This document shows, one piece after another, positions 45,494-58,015 of a DNA stretch of 64,000 bases. The position numbers and the translations under genes were made by a program. A model generated the notes under the pieces. The model was not told where the DNA came from. It did not search any database and saw nothing but the letters and a program-made list of their open reading frames with translations. The stretch's first letter is position 1, and every line of letters starts with the position of its first letter. The DNA is from Atherinomorus stipes (lineage: Eukaryota; Chordata; Actinopteri; Atheriniformes; Atherinidae), in assembly GCA_023101725.1 (NCBI GenBank), contig JALJCO010007048.1:124001-188000 (forward strand). Reading direction: 5' to 3'.

Positions 45494-46861
45494 TTAAGAC
45501 TTGAAAGTTATCATAAACCTGATGATTAAGGAGGATAAAGTGTTTTCAGTGGATTCGGTTCACCACTGTGTCAAAGCACACACATGCCTAAAATCAGCTT
45601 CTCTCAATAAGATCATGCCAAATTCAAGTTTTTCAATATGGAATGAGTAATGATTTTAGCTGTTTAGAAAATGAACACATTAATTTCACTGATTAATGTG
45701 ACATCCTTAATATTATTATTTATTATTTTACAATGAACTGACAGCCCCCTGAAGTCATCTTGAGACCACTAGTTTGGAAAAGGCTGGTGTAGTCTGTCAT
45801 TTTTTAAAATGAAACTTGTTGTATTTGTTCATTTGGTATCAAATTTGATTTATTTTACAAAATAATAAAGTCAAAGATCCCTCTAATCATAAAATATTAA
45901 TTTTACTGATTATATGTTTTCTTGTCCATACAGTGCCTATGAACACAATCACATACTGTACCTGCCATAGAAAATCACATTGTCTGCTTATTGTGAAGCA
46001 AGGACATGTTATTTTTCTTTAAATAGCAATAGAAAGGAAAAGCTCAAACAAGGTCTCATTCAAGTTATATCCTGCCTGTACAATGAAAGAATAGATTATA
46101 GAACGCTTTCTGAGCAGAAAATAACTCGACCTACAGCTGAAATTGCCGATGAGCCTGAAATCAGTGGTGATGAGCCGAGCTGCTGAGAAGTGATGCAGGA
46201 CAGCAGTTTTATCTGTGTTAATATGAATGATTGTGATTTAGTGGGAACTGTTCAGTTGGCACTGCATGCATTGTGCACAGCCTGCAGGGCACCATCATCA
46301 TCGTCTGCTGTGGGCCTCAGCCATGCCAGAGAAGAAAACGTCATGCATAGAATCATGAATAGCTGGAACATCAGCACTGCACCGACACCCTCCATCCCTT
46401 TCCACACACACAAAAAACTAAACTTGAACAGAAGCATTTCTTTTAACTTATAGCCAATCACAGACCTTACAGCAGCAGCACGAAATATAATCAAAGGTCA
46501 ATAACAGCAAATTTTGTTGTTTCATTAAAAACTGTCTTTTGGTATCTGATTCCTTCACTGAACTAAACTATGTGTTATTGTCATAGAATGAGCCATTTAT
46601 GTGTGGCTCATATGGCTAATGAACTATGGGATACTTGAATGGGTCAAGTATCCCAACTTAACCCACAACTTAACCTGCAATTTTCTCAAGTGCAAATGGC
46701 CAAACATCAGCTTGTCACATGTGAAAAGTCATTTTTAACAGGAGTTACTTCAGACTGGCAGTTATACGGTAAACAACTCCAGCGTTGACTAAGCCTGGAG
46801 GAAGAAAGCTGCACAGCATGAATCACCACGGTAACTGATGTGAAACGGGGTAAATCACCAT

Positions 46862-48245
46862 GGTTTATTAGGCAAACAGAATTATTAGGCAACTTCCCTT
46901 CCTTTGGCAAAATGGGTCAGAAGAGGGACTTGACCGGCTCCGAAAAGTAAAAAATTGTGAGATATCTTACAGAGGGATGCAGCACTCTTATAATTGCCAA
47001 GCTTCTGAAGCATGATCATCGAACAATCAAGCATTTCATTCAAAATAGTCAACAGGGAACAAGAGAAACGTGTGGAAAAACCAAGGTGCAAAATAACTGC
47101 CCATGAACTGAGAAACGTCAAGCGTGCAGCTGCCAAGATGCCACTTGCCAGCAGTTTTGCCATATTTCAGAGCTGCAACATCACTGGAGTGCCCAAAAGT
47201 ACAAGGTGTGCAACACTCAGAGACATGGCCAAGGTAAGAAAGGCTGAAAAACCACCACCACTGAACAAGACACACAAGCTGAAACATCAAGACTGGACCA
47301 AGAAATATCTCAAGACTGATTTTTCTAAGGTTTTATGGAGTGATGAAATAAGAGTGAGTCTTGATGGGCCAGATGGATGGGCCCGTGGCTGGATCGGTAA
47401 AGGGCAGAGAGCTCCAGTCTGACTCAGCCAGCAAGGTGGAGGTGGGGTACTGGTATGGGCTGGTATCATCAAAGATGAGCTTGTGGGGCCTTTTCGGGTT
47501 GAGGATCGAGTCAAGCTCAACTCCCAGTCCTACTGCCAGTTTCTGGAAGACACCTTCTTCAAGCAGTGGTACAGGAAGAAGTCCGCATCCTTCAAGAAAA
47601 ACCTGATTTTCATGCAGGACAATGCTCCATCACACACATCCAAGTACTCCACAGTGTGGCTGCAAGAAAGGGTCTAAAAGAAGAAAAACTAATGACATGG
47701 CCTCCTTGTTCACCTGATCTGAACCCCATAGAGAACCTGTGGTCCTTCATCAAATATGAGATTTACAAGGAGGGAAAACAGTCCACCTCTCTGAACAGTG
47801 GGAGGCTGTGGTTGCTGCTGCACGCAATGTTGATGGTGAACAGATCAAAACACTGACAGGATCCATGGATGGCAGCTTTTGAGTGTCCTTGCAAAGAAAG
47901 GTGGCTATATTGGTCACTGATTTATTTTTGTCGTGTTTTGAATGTCAGAAATGTATATTTGTGAATGTTGAGCTGTTCTATTGGTTTCCCTGGTGAAAAT
48001 AAATAATTGAAATGGGTATATATTTATTTATTGTTAAGTTGCTTAATAATTATGTTTGCCTAATACAGCTGATATAGGGTGTTGATGTCATTAGACCACA
48101 GCCCTTCTCATTACAGAGATGCACATGACCTGATATGCTTAATTGGTAGTAGGCTTTGGGCCTATACAGTTTGGAATAAGACAATATGCATAAAGAGGAT
48201 GATGTGGTCAAAATACTTATTTACCTAATAATTCTGCACTCCCTG
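46862..48245 (+). mobile_element. Tc1-like transposon, 5'-truncated, copy 2
   Basis: This copy lacks about 176 bp of the left terminus because of the duplication breakpoint, not transposition. The right end and its TA (48246-48247) are intact. It differs from copy 1 by scattered substitutions and small indels; for example it keeps CTGCCCATGAACTGAG, where copy 1 has lost several bases. Confidence 0.92.
46912..47882 (+). pseudogene. Tc1-like transposase, inactivated, duplicate
   Basis: The start Met is at 46912 but codon 13 is TAA. Later frame changes split the rest. The catalytic motifs VLWSDEIRV, IFMQDNAPSHTSK and [11 protein letters not shown] remain readable in different frames. Its early stop differs from that of copy 1 (codon 44), so at least one of the two stops arose after duplication. 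Confidence 0.92.
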
Positions 48246-49884
48246 TAGAAACAGAATGAACCTGAGCTACATCAGTGTAAATTTAGTAAATGTTTTGGAA
48301 CTCAGTTTATGAACAACACTTTCTGCCCATCGATGCGTTCACATAATGAAGTGTGTTGGACATCAGACTCCCATGATGCACACAGGTGTCACTTGAAGGC
48401 AGCATGGACAATTTGGATACAAAAAAGAATAACTCACAAATGAGATCCGATTCTCCTCGTTCATTTAAAAGAGCCATTCAAAAGAATTGATTTGTACATC
48501 TCTAGAAACTGCAGTGCAGCTGGAACGTGGCCCATACAGGCTCAGTGAATCAGCCTTAAGACTTGAAAGTTATCATAAACCTGATGATTAAGGAGGATAA
48601 AGTGTTTTCAGTGGATTCGGTTCACCACTGTGTCAAAGCACACACATGCCTAAAATCAGCTTCTCTCAATAAGATCATGCCAAATTCAAGTTTTTCAATA
48701 TGGAATGAGTAATGATTTTAGCTGTTTAGAAAATGAACACATTAATTTCACTGATTAATGTGACATCCTTAATATTATTATTTATTATTTTACAATGAAC
48801 TGACAGCCCCCTGAAGTCATCTTGAGACCACTAGTTTGGAAAAGGCTGGTGTAGTCTGTCATTTTTTAAAATGAAACTTGTTGTATTTGTTCATTTGGTA
48901 TCAAATTTGATTTATTTTACAAAATAATAAAGTCAAAGATCCCTCTAATCATAAAATATTAATTTTACTGATTATATGTTTTCTTGTCCATACAGTGCCT
49001 ATGAACACAATCACTTACTGTACCTGCCATAGAAAATCACATTGTCTGCTTATTGTGAAGCAAGGACACGTTATTTTTCTTTAAATAGCAATAGAAAGGA
49101 AAAGCTCAAACAAGGTCTCATTCAAGTTATATCCTGCCTGTACAATGAAAGAATAGATTATAGAACGCTTTCTGAGCAGAAAATAACTCGACCTACAGCT
49201 GAAATTGCCGATGAACCTGAAATCAGTGGTGATGAGCTGAGCTGCTAAGAGGTGATGCAGGACAGCAGTTTCATCTGTGTTAATATGAATGATTGTGATT
49301 TAGTGGGAACTGTTCAGTTGGCACTGCATGCATTGTGCACAGCCTGCAGGGCACCATCATCATCGTCTGCTGTGGGCCTCAGCCATGCCAGAGAAGAAAA
49401 CGTCATGCATGGAATCATGAATAGCTGGAACATCAGCACTGCACCGACACCCTCCATCCCTTTCCACACACACAAAAAACTAAACTTGAACAGAAGCATT
49501 TCTTTTAACTTATAGCCAATCACAGACCTTGCAGCAGCAGCACGAAATATAATCAAAGGTCAATAACAGCAAATTTTGTTGCTTCATTAAAAACTGTCTT
49601 TTGGTATCTGATTCCTTCACTGAACTAAACTATGTGTTATTGTCATAGAATGAGCCATTTATGTGTGGCTCATATGGCTAATGAACTATGGGATACTTGA
49701 ATGGGTCAAGTATCCCAACTTAACTCGCAACTTAACCTGCAATTTTCTCAAGTGCAAATGGCCAAACATCAGCTTGTCACATGTGAAAAGTCATTTTTAA
49801 CAGGAGTTACTTCAGACTGGCAGTTATACGGTAAACAACTCCAGCGTTGACTAAGCCTGGAGGAAGATAGCTGCACAGCATGAA

Positions 49885-50345
49885 TCACCACGGTAACTGA
49901 TGTGAAACGGGGGTAAATTGCCATGGTAACTGATGTGAAACAGGGTAAATCACCATGGTTACTGATGTGGAACAAGATCAATCACCATGGTAACTGATAT
50001 GGAACAGATAAGTCGCCATAGTAACTGATGTGAAACAAGGTAAATCATCATGGTAACTGATGTGAAACACCGTAAATTACCATTGTAACCGATGTGAAAC
50101 AGGGTTAATCACCATGGTAACCGATGTGGAACAGAATAAATGCCCATGGTAACTGATGTGAAAAACAGGATAAATTATCATGGCAACTTATGTGAAACAG
50201 GGTAAATCACCATGGTAACCAATGTGAAACAGGATCAATGACCAGGGTAACTGATATGGAACAGATAAATCACCATAGTAACTGATGTGAAACAGGTTAA
50301 ATCACCATGGTAACTAATGTGGAACAGGATCAATCACCTAGAAAC
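49885..50345. repeat. 32-bp minisatellite, about 14 units
   Basis: The units contain CACCATGGTAACTGATGTG, then AAACAGGGTAAAT. Variants include GGAACAGGATCAAT and short units. In duplication copy 1 only one unit and part of a second remain (46824-46866), where the junction lies. Confidence 0.93.
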
Positions 50346-51974
50346 TGATGTGTTTCTGTCTTTGTGAACTGAACTAAGGGTAACTTCAGCGGGATAACCA
50401 GGGCCCAGTTGTTCAAAAGGTTTATTCTGGATATGAATTATCCAGACTGGTCGACCAGGATCGTGTCATCCGTCTTACTTTCATCGTGGTTTTTCAAAGC
50501 AACATCAGATTCTCCTGATCCAGATCCAGACAGATGAAGAATAACAGACTATTACAGTCAGTTTAAGATTGTATTTGTGAAGACAGAGAAAATTCAAACA
50601 CTTAGATACAGTACAAAGAGACAGTGCCGTCCATCTCCCTGCGTATACTGTTGATGACATGATGGAAACCTTTTATGAAGTATAAACCTGTTTTCACCCT
50701 CCTCCCCCTCAATGCCATCTTTCTTGCTTCTACATGATGTTTTGCTGAGCTTTTATACTGGAATGTTTGTTATCAACCAAATGTCAAGAGTTTTCCCAGA
50801 AGCAGCTTCATTCTGGACATAAACAAACCAAACCAAGCTGATCAACAGAGAAATGTCTGGTAATGTACTTAATGTTAAATATGTGAGTGGGGGTGAAGAG
50901 TCATGGTCTCTGTGACTCAGACTGTTCAGACCACTAATGGAAGCACTTAAGGCAGAGGTTACATACAGTATGTACCCCTTAAAGACATATGTGTGGGAAG
51001 AATTTCATGCATGATTATCCCTCAGCAACATGACTCAGATCATCAGGACCATTATATTTGTAATCATGATAACTGCACTGCAGTGTAAAGACAATGTGCA
51101 TTATTTAAGCCTTGTGATAAAAAGTCAAGTTCTTCTTAGTGTTCTTGTGCAATGTTAGGATGTTTAAAGTCCATCAAGTTTTTATAAGATTTATTGCACT
51201 ATATGTGACACGTACACAGGTGTTTGTGGGGGCCATAGTGGAAAAGTCCAATCCCCCTCCATCAGAGCTTTATTTGGGGATAATTAGTAGGGCACTATCT
51301 GTGAATATCAGTGGTTGGAAGTAAGTATGCGGGTCAATAAGTCTGAGACAGATGTTGGGTCATTTAAGGCTCTGAGGGGGGGCAGTAAGATTTAATGGCC
51401 ATAGGAGATACCACGCATACCATTTTTATTTTTCTAACACTTAAAATAACACATGGTTGACGAAAGTGCAGCACAACAGATAAAACACAGGACAAAATAA
51501 AATACATGAGACTAAACAGCTATGTATACTGCACTGGTCCCCACTGGTGGAGCGTTTGGACCCAAATACTGTAAACCATTTCATGTTCAATAAAATTCAA
51601 AAAGTTAAGAGCCGCTTTAGTGTTTGAGAGTTGAATAGATTTGACATTTTACAGGGAAGAGAGAGAAACTCAACGGGTTCAGAAATCTCTGAAGGACATC
51701 ACCACTGTCAGAGTGCAACGTCTGTCACTGGAGACAATCTGCACATATGTGCGTTGTGTTTTCTGAGTGTTTTCAGTCACAGTTTTAATAAAGAGGAGTG
51801 GCTCTCTTCTTGTTAAGCAGTGCAGCACCCAAAAGTTCAGAGCAACATGTCTCCTGTGTTTCTGTAACTGAGTAAGTTTATTCCATGCAAGAGAGGGAAG
51901 TCGACGTCAGGAGAGACTCCTGAACAGGAAGAGGCATCCGCTGCAGGAGAATAAACAGCCACCACAGCACTGAG
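50346..51974. other. Intergenic sequence, no gene seen
   Basis: Short frames at 51139-51324 and 51631-51816 are unrecognised. No RNA gene or delimited repeat was found. Confidence 0.5.
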
Positions 51975-52433
51975 CCTGCAAAAACTCAAATCATAGCAAG
52001 CATATTTTTCTCATTTCCAGTCAAAGTATCTCATCACACTTTAAATAAGACAAAATTACCTAAAGAGAAACATTTCAGTGAGATAAAAGAACTTGTTTTT
52101 AAGGCGATGCATCTTATTACAAGAAATCTTGTCAAGTAAATTTTGCTTTTTGTATTGGCAGAATTTCTTTTGCTTATTACAAGAAAAATAAAAAAAATCT
52201 TGGCCACTCTTAAAATAAGTTTAAAAAAATTCTTTGCTTGAAATAAGCAAAAAGAAATCTACCAATAGCATAAGCAAAATTTTCTTGATAAGATTACTTG
52301 GAACAAGATGCATGGCCTTAAAACAAGTTCTCATATCTCACTGACATGTTTCTCTTTCAGTAATTTTGTCTTATTTTGAGATATGATGAGATATTTTAAC
52401 TAGAAATTACAAAAAGGAAGAGTTTGTTTGCAA
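51975..52433. mobile_element. AT-rich foldback element with ~200-bp arms
   Basis: The left arm (from CCTGCAAAAACTCAAATC) and the right arm (ending GAGTTTGTTTGCA) are inverted copies. Paired stretches include AATAAGACAAAATTAC, AAGAGAAACAT, CAGTGAGATA, AGAACTTGTTTT and ATGCATCTT. The spacer is about 30-40 bp, so the whole can fold into a long hairpin. No unambiguous target duplication. Probably a non-autonomous DNA element. Confidence 0.8.
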
Positions 52434-55330
52434 AAAACGGTTTTTGGAAAAAATGGAGTTAACTGCTTCTGCAAATAAACTCTTTATTTACTTTTTTATA
52501 GTATTTTCACCAAATCACACTCGCATGAAGTAGAGGGTTTTAATAATGTTAAATGGAGATAGGAGGTTTGTACCCGACAGCGACGAAAAGTGGTTAACTC
52601 TGTTTTTTCTATGAGGTTAACTGGTTTTGCAAATGAACTCTTCAAATATACTTGCTTTGAGTTTTGCAGTGGAGCCTGCAAGCTCACATTAGATCCTTAC
52701 ATGTGCATTTTAATCAGACGTAAATATTTGTATATTTTGGACCCATCAAAAATGGTTAAAACAATTATTTATATGCTATAAAAAATTTTAAAGGAAAAAC
52801 TCTTCCAGACGACCTGTGGATGTATTATTTTTTTTAAATAAACTGTTTTTCTGAAAAAGTTGTAGCACCTCTAATTTCGTTGTTTAGCTCTGATGAAGGC
52901 GTGGCCAAAAAATGTTGGCTATTAGTTTTACTTTGAATTAACTGTTTAGATTTAAATTGTTTATCTGTAAAAAAAAAAAAAAAAAAAGAGAGAGAGAAAG
53001 AAAAAGAGGAGTGCCTCAGAAAACTCTCTGCTAATTAAAATTTTGTTGGCTGTACTGTTTTGTAGCTTCTTGAATAAATTGAAGTGTGATATGCAGATTT
53101 AGGCCTAATAAAGTGTTAACTAGTGTGTGTATTCTGAAAGTTTGATAAATTGTGTATAGTGGCATGTTTATTTTAATTTAACTGATGCATGATGAGATTG
53201 TTAAACTTACATATTATGTTCATAAATGTACATTCAGCTGCCCTTTGCAAATATTTTGGAGTTGCCATGAGTCAGAAGGAGCCACATGTTTGTCTCCACT
53301 GTTGTCTGTTGATTGTTTGGATCAAGACTTGCTTGGTTCTTAGAGTGTGTTCGTGCACACTCACCTGTGTGCGTTTGTGTGTGTGTGGCGTAAAACAAGC
53401 CAAACACTGATTGTAATTATGCATGTTCATGGAGTGTAAAGTAGCTATGTGTTCTTGTAGCTGCAGGTTCAGGCGTTTGTTTGTGCAGCCTGGATGCCGC
53501 TGCGACGGCTTTGCATCCTTTCAGACGTTCATGTGTGAGCTGCACCGCTAGAATAAATCAAGCTGCAGCATTTCTCAGAATATAACTGCTTTCCTCAATA
53601 TTTTTCCATTACTCACATTGTAATTATGACATCACACCCCTCTTGTTGGATAAGTGCAGGGCTTCTTCTTCTTTTTTTTTTTTTTTTTTAGCTAAAGGCT
53701 AGAAAGACCTTTAAAGAAAAGAAATGGCTTCATTGTGAGAAAAAAAAAACAGCCAACGTTGTGCAACAGTTTCTACTGATATTATATTCTCTGATACACA
53801 CTAGTGACTTAAAACAGTCAATACCAGTTACAAAAAGCATAAAAACTCTCCTCTGAGTGCAAACACCAACAAAGAAATGATTACCGATTTCATCTTTCAG
53901 TTTAAAAGTTTGGTCAGCAATAATGCAACCATTACTGTCCAGATAAGAGCAGTTTACTTTATCTAACATACAAAGCCTTAGACTGGGCTTTTTCTTTTTG
54001 TATCCATGTAAAATTTAGCTTGAGTGAGTGTAAAGGGTGATTGTTCTAAGTGTCCTCCAACCATTGTCTTTTTCCCAAAGTGAGTGGTGAGCTGCGTCAG
54101 AAGCTAGAGCAGCACAGACATCCTGAGACAGGCTTATATAAGCAGCACTGTGCTTCAGGATTGTTGAAGCTGCCGCATTCATATGAGCTGCTGAGTGGAT
54201 GCAGAGTCATTAATTAGCATAAAGATAGAAATAATGCATGGAGCATAGATTATCTCCTCAGTGTTTACCAGCTGAGAGAACGTACACCACTGAAGATGAA
54301 GCATCATTTGAAAAGATGGAGAAATTTTGCATTTCAAAGTCAAGTTATTTCACAATTCTTTCATTCTTATTGGCTCAAATGAAAAAAAATTTCCTTTTTT
54401 ATAAATAGTTAGTCATTCGTTTAGTCGCGCTAAAGGCTAAAGTCCCATTTTCACCAGCGAGTCCAGGGATGGTTCCGGGTCCAGGTCCCTCTAACGTCCT
54501 GTGGGTTTGGGTCATGTCGCTGTTCAGTTTAGTTTCATTTAGTTTAGTGTAGTTTATTAGCACCATGATACATGAAAAGGAAATAGACATAGTAAAAAAC
54601 AACAACAAAATATAGAGAAAGTGCAGCAGAGATAATAAAGTACAAAATAGGCTTATTCAAAGTACTTCCCCAAACTAATTAAAAAATAATGTACACAGAA
54701 AGATACAAAAGCCGACAACAATTAACAACACAGAAAAGAAAACAAATAAATCAATACACAAATGACAAAATGACAATACAGGGTAAAAGTAAAAATCAAG
54801 TGATCAGTAAAAAGAAGCTATTGTGAGTCTTGATGTAACAGATGGGACTTCAGAGCAGACTTGAAATTAATCAAATATGTAGTTGCTTCAACCAAATGAA
54901 AATATGAATCCCAACGAACCTCTGTCACTAAAACGTGGTACGACAAAGAGGAAGATGAAGTTAAACGGAGCATCTAGTATTGTAGGAGTGAATCTGAAAG
55001 CTAACTGTAAGGAATTCGTTGAAAGATTTAGCAAGAAGATGGAGAAATAGATAAATATGCAGGATTGAAGTATATTAATGTCAAAGATTGACAATGTTAA
55101 GTTTTTGCTGCTTTGTTCTTGGTGCCAAGTTGCACAGAAAGTGATGACTATTTAAACCAATCAGAGGCTTGTAGCATGTCAAGTTACGCCCTTCTGGGTC
55201 AGATCGGTAAGATTGGTATGAAACGGATGGGTGACAAAAAGGGAGGACAGGTGGGGTCGGATATAGTGATATTATTATTGAAATTTCCCCTTTCACTCTC
55301 GTTTCTTCTGGCTCTCTGATATAACACAAA
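52434..55330. other. Intergenic sequence, no gene seen
   Basis: AT-rich, with an A run near 52970-52987 and a T run near 53671-53690. AACTGGTTTTGCAAATGAACTC near 52619 echoes AACTGCTTCTGCAAATAAACTC near 52460, suggesting a small local repeat. No convincing exon. Confidence 0.5.
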
Positions 55331-56499
55331 GGCCCTGATTCACGAAAGGTTTGTGTGTACTAAAACGAGCACTATCTTCATTGCGCGCACAATAATCCGC
55401 CAGAGCTGATTTACAAACAAGGCAAATGGATAGCCCCGTTATTCATTTTGCGTGTCTGCTGTAGATGAATATGCAATCTGGGCATTTCTGCCAGAACACG
55501 CAAAATATTGGGGAGAGACTATGCAAACAACTCAGCTTTACACATGTAATGGGATTCATCAACCGTGCAACGGAAAGCGGGCACTAAAAATTGCGTGTAA
55601 TTTAGCATGCAATTTTTCTTAACTGGCAGCTTTATACACTGATGGCTGGAAAGATGCTGCAGACATGCAGCACTGGATCAAAATCATTTCTCAGGTGTGC
55701 AGGCGACACGTCAAGCTTTCATTGTTTAATTAAATAATAATCAACATCACTGTTTAACACAGGTTATTCTAGACAGATGAATCAGAACATCTGCAGCTGC
55801 AGCATCATGGTAGTTAAAGCTGACATTAATTATGTCTTTTTATTTTCTTTTATTTTTTGCTGATGCCATATCTTCAATTAAGATCAGCTCCTGTGCGTTC
55901 CTCCTCTCCACACCACGGCGGCTGCTGCTGCTCTGAGGTTGCTGACCTGTGTAATGTTGGCCCCCACCCCAAAGAAAACTCAGTGAAAATAACCAGTAAC
56001 GTAGCACAACTGTTGATACTATTTTTTACTCAGTTTTGCATGGGGTGGGGGGCAATTATGCAGGTCCAGCACCTGGTATTGTGCCAAAGAGCGCGCACTG
56101 CATACGTAATATCAGACCATCTTCAACAGCATCTCCTTATCCATGTCCTTAAACTGGCCTCTTCTTACGACCCACAGAGAAACCTGCTTCATTGTTTTTA
56201 TTTTTAGTTATATTTATATTATATTCTATTTTTTATTTGCCTCATATTTATATCTCTGGAACTAATATCTCTCTATCAGGTTGAATTTCACTTTGCGTTT
56301 ACCACAGGCTCTTCTGAACTTTCCATGGCACAGCAATAGCGCAGCTACATCCTCGTTTAAATACTGCTGTTTGCACCTGTTACAGATTGCATGTAATCTT
56401 TGTTGATAACCCGCAAACGCTGAAGAGACAATGCACGCTATTTATCAGCACGGCAAAGAAATTAGCGGTCTTTATGTGGATTCTTTGTAAATCAGGGCC
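55331..56499. mobile_element. PIF/Harbinger-like element, 1.17 kb
   Basis: The ends are GGCCCTGATTCACGAAAG and, inverted, GGCCCTGATTTACAAAGA, which resembles Harbinger termini. The right side is followed by TAA and the left preceded by AAA, possibly a mutated 3-bp duplication. The interior open frame 55857-56207 is not recognised as a transposase. Either non-autonomous or too decayed to identify. Confidence 0.65.
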
Positions 56500-56502
56500 T
56501 AA

Positions 56503-56945
56503 GATCTTTGTGACCTGTAGTATCATTAACTCATTGACTGCCAGCCATGGCTACAGCAGAGAGCCCCATACTGCTAAGTTTTGCTGAAAGGAGAATCTGT
56601 TCCTATAATCATGACTGTGTTTCTGATCCTGAGCCACAACCTGTAAATAAAACTGAACAAGTTGTCTTGTTTTGATAACATATGAGCAACAGTAAATTAC
56701 CATCAACTGCACTTTACCTTATTGCTACCAGCAGCTTACACGCATGACAAACAACAGATGTAGCTACACGGAGGGATGCTACAACCTGGTTCTGCTGGAG
56801 GTTTCCTTTCCTGCATCACTGCCTCTGTCTGCACGCTCAGGACGAGAGATTCAGTCCAAGAAATGATTTGGTGCAATCTGATGGTTTCCTTTGGTAGTTC
56901 TGCTCTATGAGTGGGTTCATAATATACTAACTTTTCAATCCACAA
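56503..56945. other. Intergenic sequence, nothing recognised
   Basis: No exon, RNA or repeat structure is seen between the Harbinger-like and TTAA elements. Confidence 0.5.
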
Positions 56946-56949
56946 TTAA

Positions 56950-57473
56950 AGGTAGAGTCCGAAGTCCCCCCACCGTTTCTGTTTGCAAACAGCAGCATTC
57001 GAACTTAGCGCCCCTCCCCTTCAGGCTAATGGCCGACTCGTTCTTCAAACTATTCAGCTTCAAGCTTCTCCTTCAGAGCTCAGAAGCGGGTAAAAGCCAA
57101 ACTATTATCAACCCTGGTTTTCCAACTTGCATTATCTAAAGCTCTTACCTTTTCTTTGGTGCATCCGCCGTTTTTTTTTTCTTTCTTTTTCCTTCGAGAG
57201 TTCGAGTGACTGGTGTCTGCTCCAATCATGAGCTTATTCCCACATGGCGTCATGTCCTCCGTCATTGGCTGGCGATATAAACAGAAATCTCCACCCAGAT
57301 ACGCCCCAAACTCAACAAAACAAAGCTAAAGGGCTGAATACAGGCAGGGGGAGAGGGAGTTCATTCAAACGTGCCACTGCATGCGAGTAGAGGCCCAAAG
57401 GCGCGGATTGAGACGGATTTCACTTGCACAAGTCTAACGTTTATTTTCAGGGGGGAAACGTCGGACTCTACCT
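56950..57473. mobile_element. 524-bp TTAA-target MITE-like element
   Basis: It is flanked by TTAA at 56946-56949 and 57474-57477, with terminal inverted repeats AGGTAGAGTCCGAAGT and AGGTAGAGTCCGACGT (right inverted). No transposase. Termini AG...CT as in the other TTAA elements of this window. Confidence 0.88.
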
Positions 57474-57477
57474 TTAA

Positions 57478-58011
57478 CGCACCCACGACCTGTGCCGTAC
57501 CTGTCCGTGTAGTTTCAGGATGTAACACAAAAAACAACGTGGCTGCAGAAGTGGAAACAGAGAAGGGGCTTTTAAACAGGAAGTTTAGCTTCAAAGTTTG
57601 CCTGCTTCCGTGGGAAGCTAAGTCAATGTAACAAGCCAGCCAGTCCAACAAGCAAGATACCAGTATGGAGGCTGAACCAGCAGCCCTTTTGTGCTCAGTG
57701 GAAACAAAAGATTTGGACACAGACACCAAAACAAACAGCAATGTAGATACTTTCATTCATTCCTCCTCTCTAGTTTGCTGTTGGACACTCGTTGAGACTA
57801 TCCGAGCCCTTCAGTGTGGAAAAAAGCAGGTTTTTAGGGCGAACTTAGACACGGGGGCCAGTTGCCCCATACTTATCATTAGCTGGGCTGCTAGGCTGCC
57901 TCCCCGACTAAATACTGGAGCCATCTTGAAAATTCCTTTCTCCATCACTCACATATATGAAAGGACGTATGAAAACAGACCCCAGGTTAAAAAAAAAATC
58001 AAAATTCCCCT
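57478..58011. other. Stretch between two TTAA elements, possibly a half element
   Basis: The right edge, inverted, reads AGGGGAATTTTGATTTTT after TTAA, much like the end of the 845-bp element at 44649, but no matching left end is found. Short frames (57371-57631 and 57665-58015 plus, 57361-57756 minus) overlap and resemble nothing known. It may be a TTAA element truncated by its neighbour. Confidence 0.35.
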
Positions 58012-58015
58012 TTAA

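Larger units (their letters stand above)
42958..46861. repeat. Tandem segmental duplication, copy 1
   Basis: This block, from GGTTTATTAGGCAAACA inside the Tc1 element to the start of a 32-bp minisatellite, is repeated head-to-tail at 46862-49925. The copies are collinear with few differences by eye: the same Tc1 right end, the same flank beginning GAAACAGAATGAACCTGAG, and the same short frames (45980-46186 and 49042-49248). The extra length of copy 1 is explained by the 845-bp insertion at 44649-45493. Confidence 0.93.
46862..49925. repeat. Tandem segmental duplication, copy 2
   Basis: This is the second copy of 42958-46861, lacking the 845-bp TTAA element. It starts abruptly inside the Tc1 element, because the duplication junction joins minisatellite sequence (ATCACCATGG) directly to TTTATTAGGCAAACA. 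It ends in the 32-bp minisatellite, which continues here to about 50345. Confidence 0.93.

Noticed and set aside
45980..46453. Short frames conserved between 45980-46453 and 49042-49515 as conserved genes
   Set aside because: The identity is explained by the tandem segmental duplication. The frames are short and match no family I know.
57371..57631. Possible zinc-finger-like (THAP-type) fragment beginning near VVSGCN
   Set aside because: Only a weak Cys pattern is present, the remaining required Cys/His residues are not visible, and the frame straddles a transposon end.
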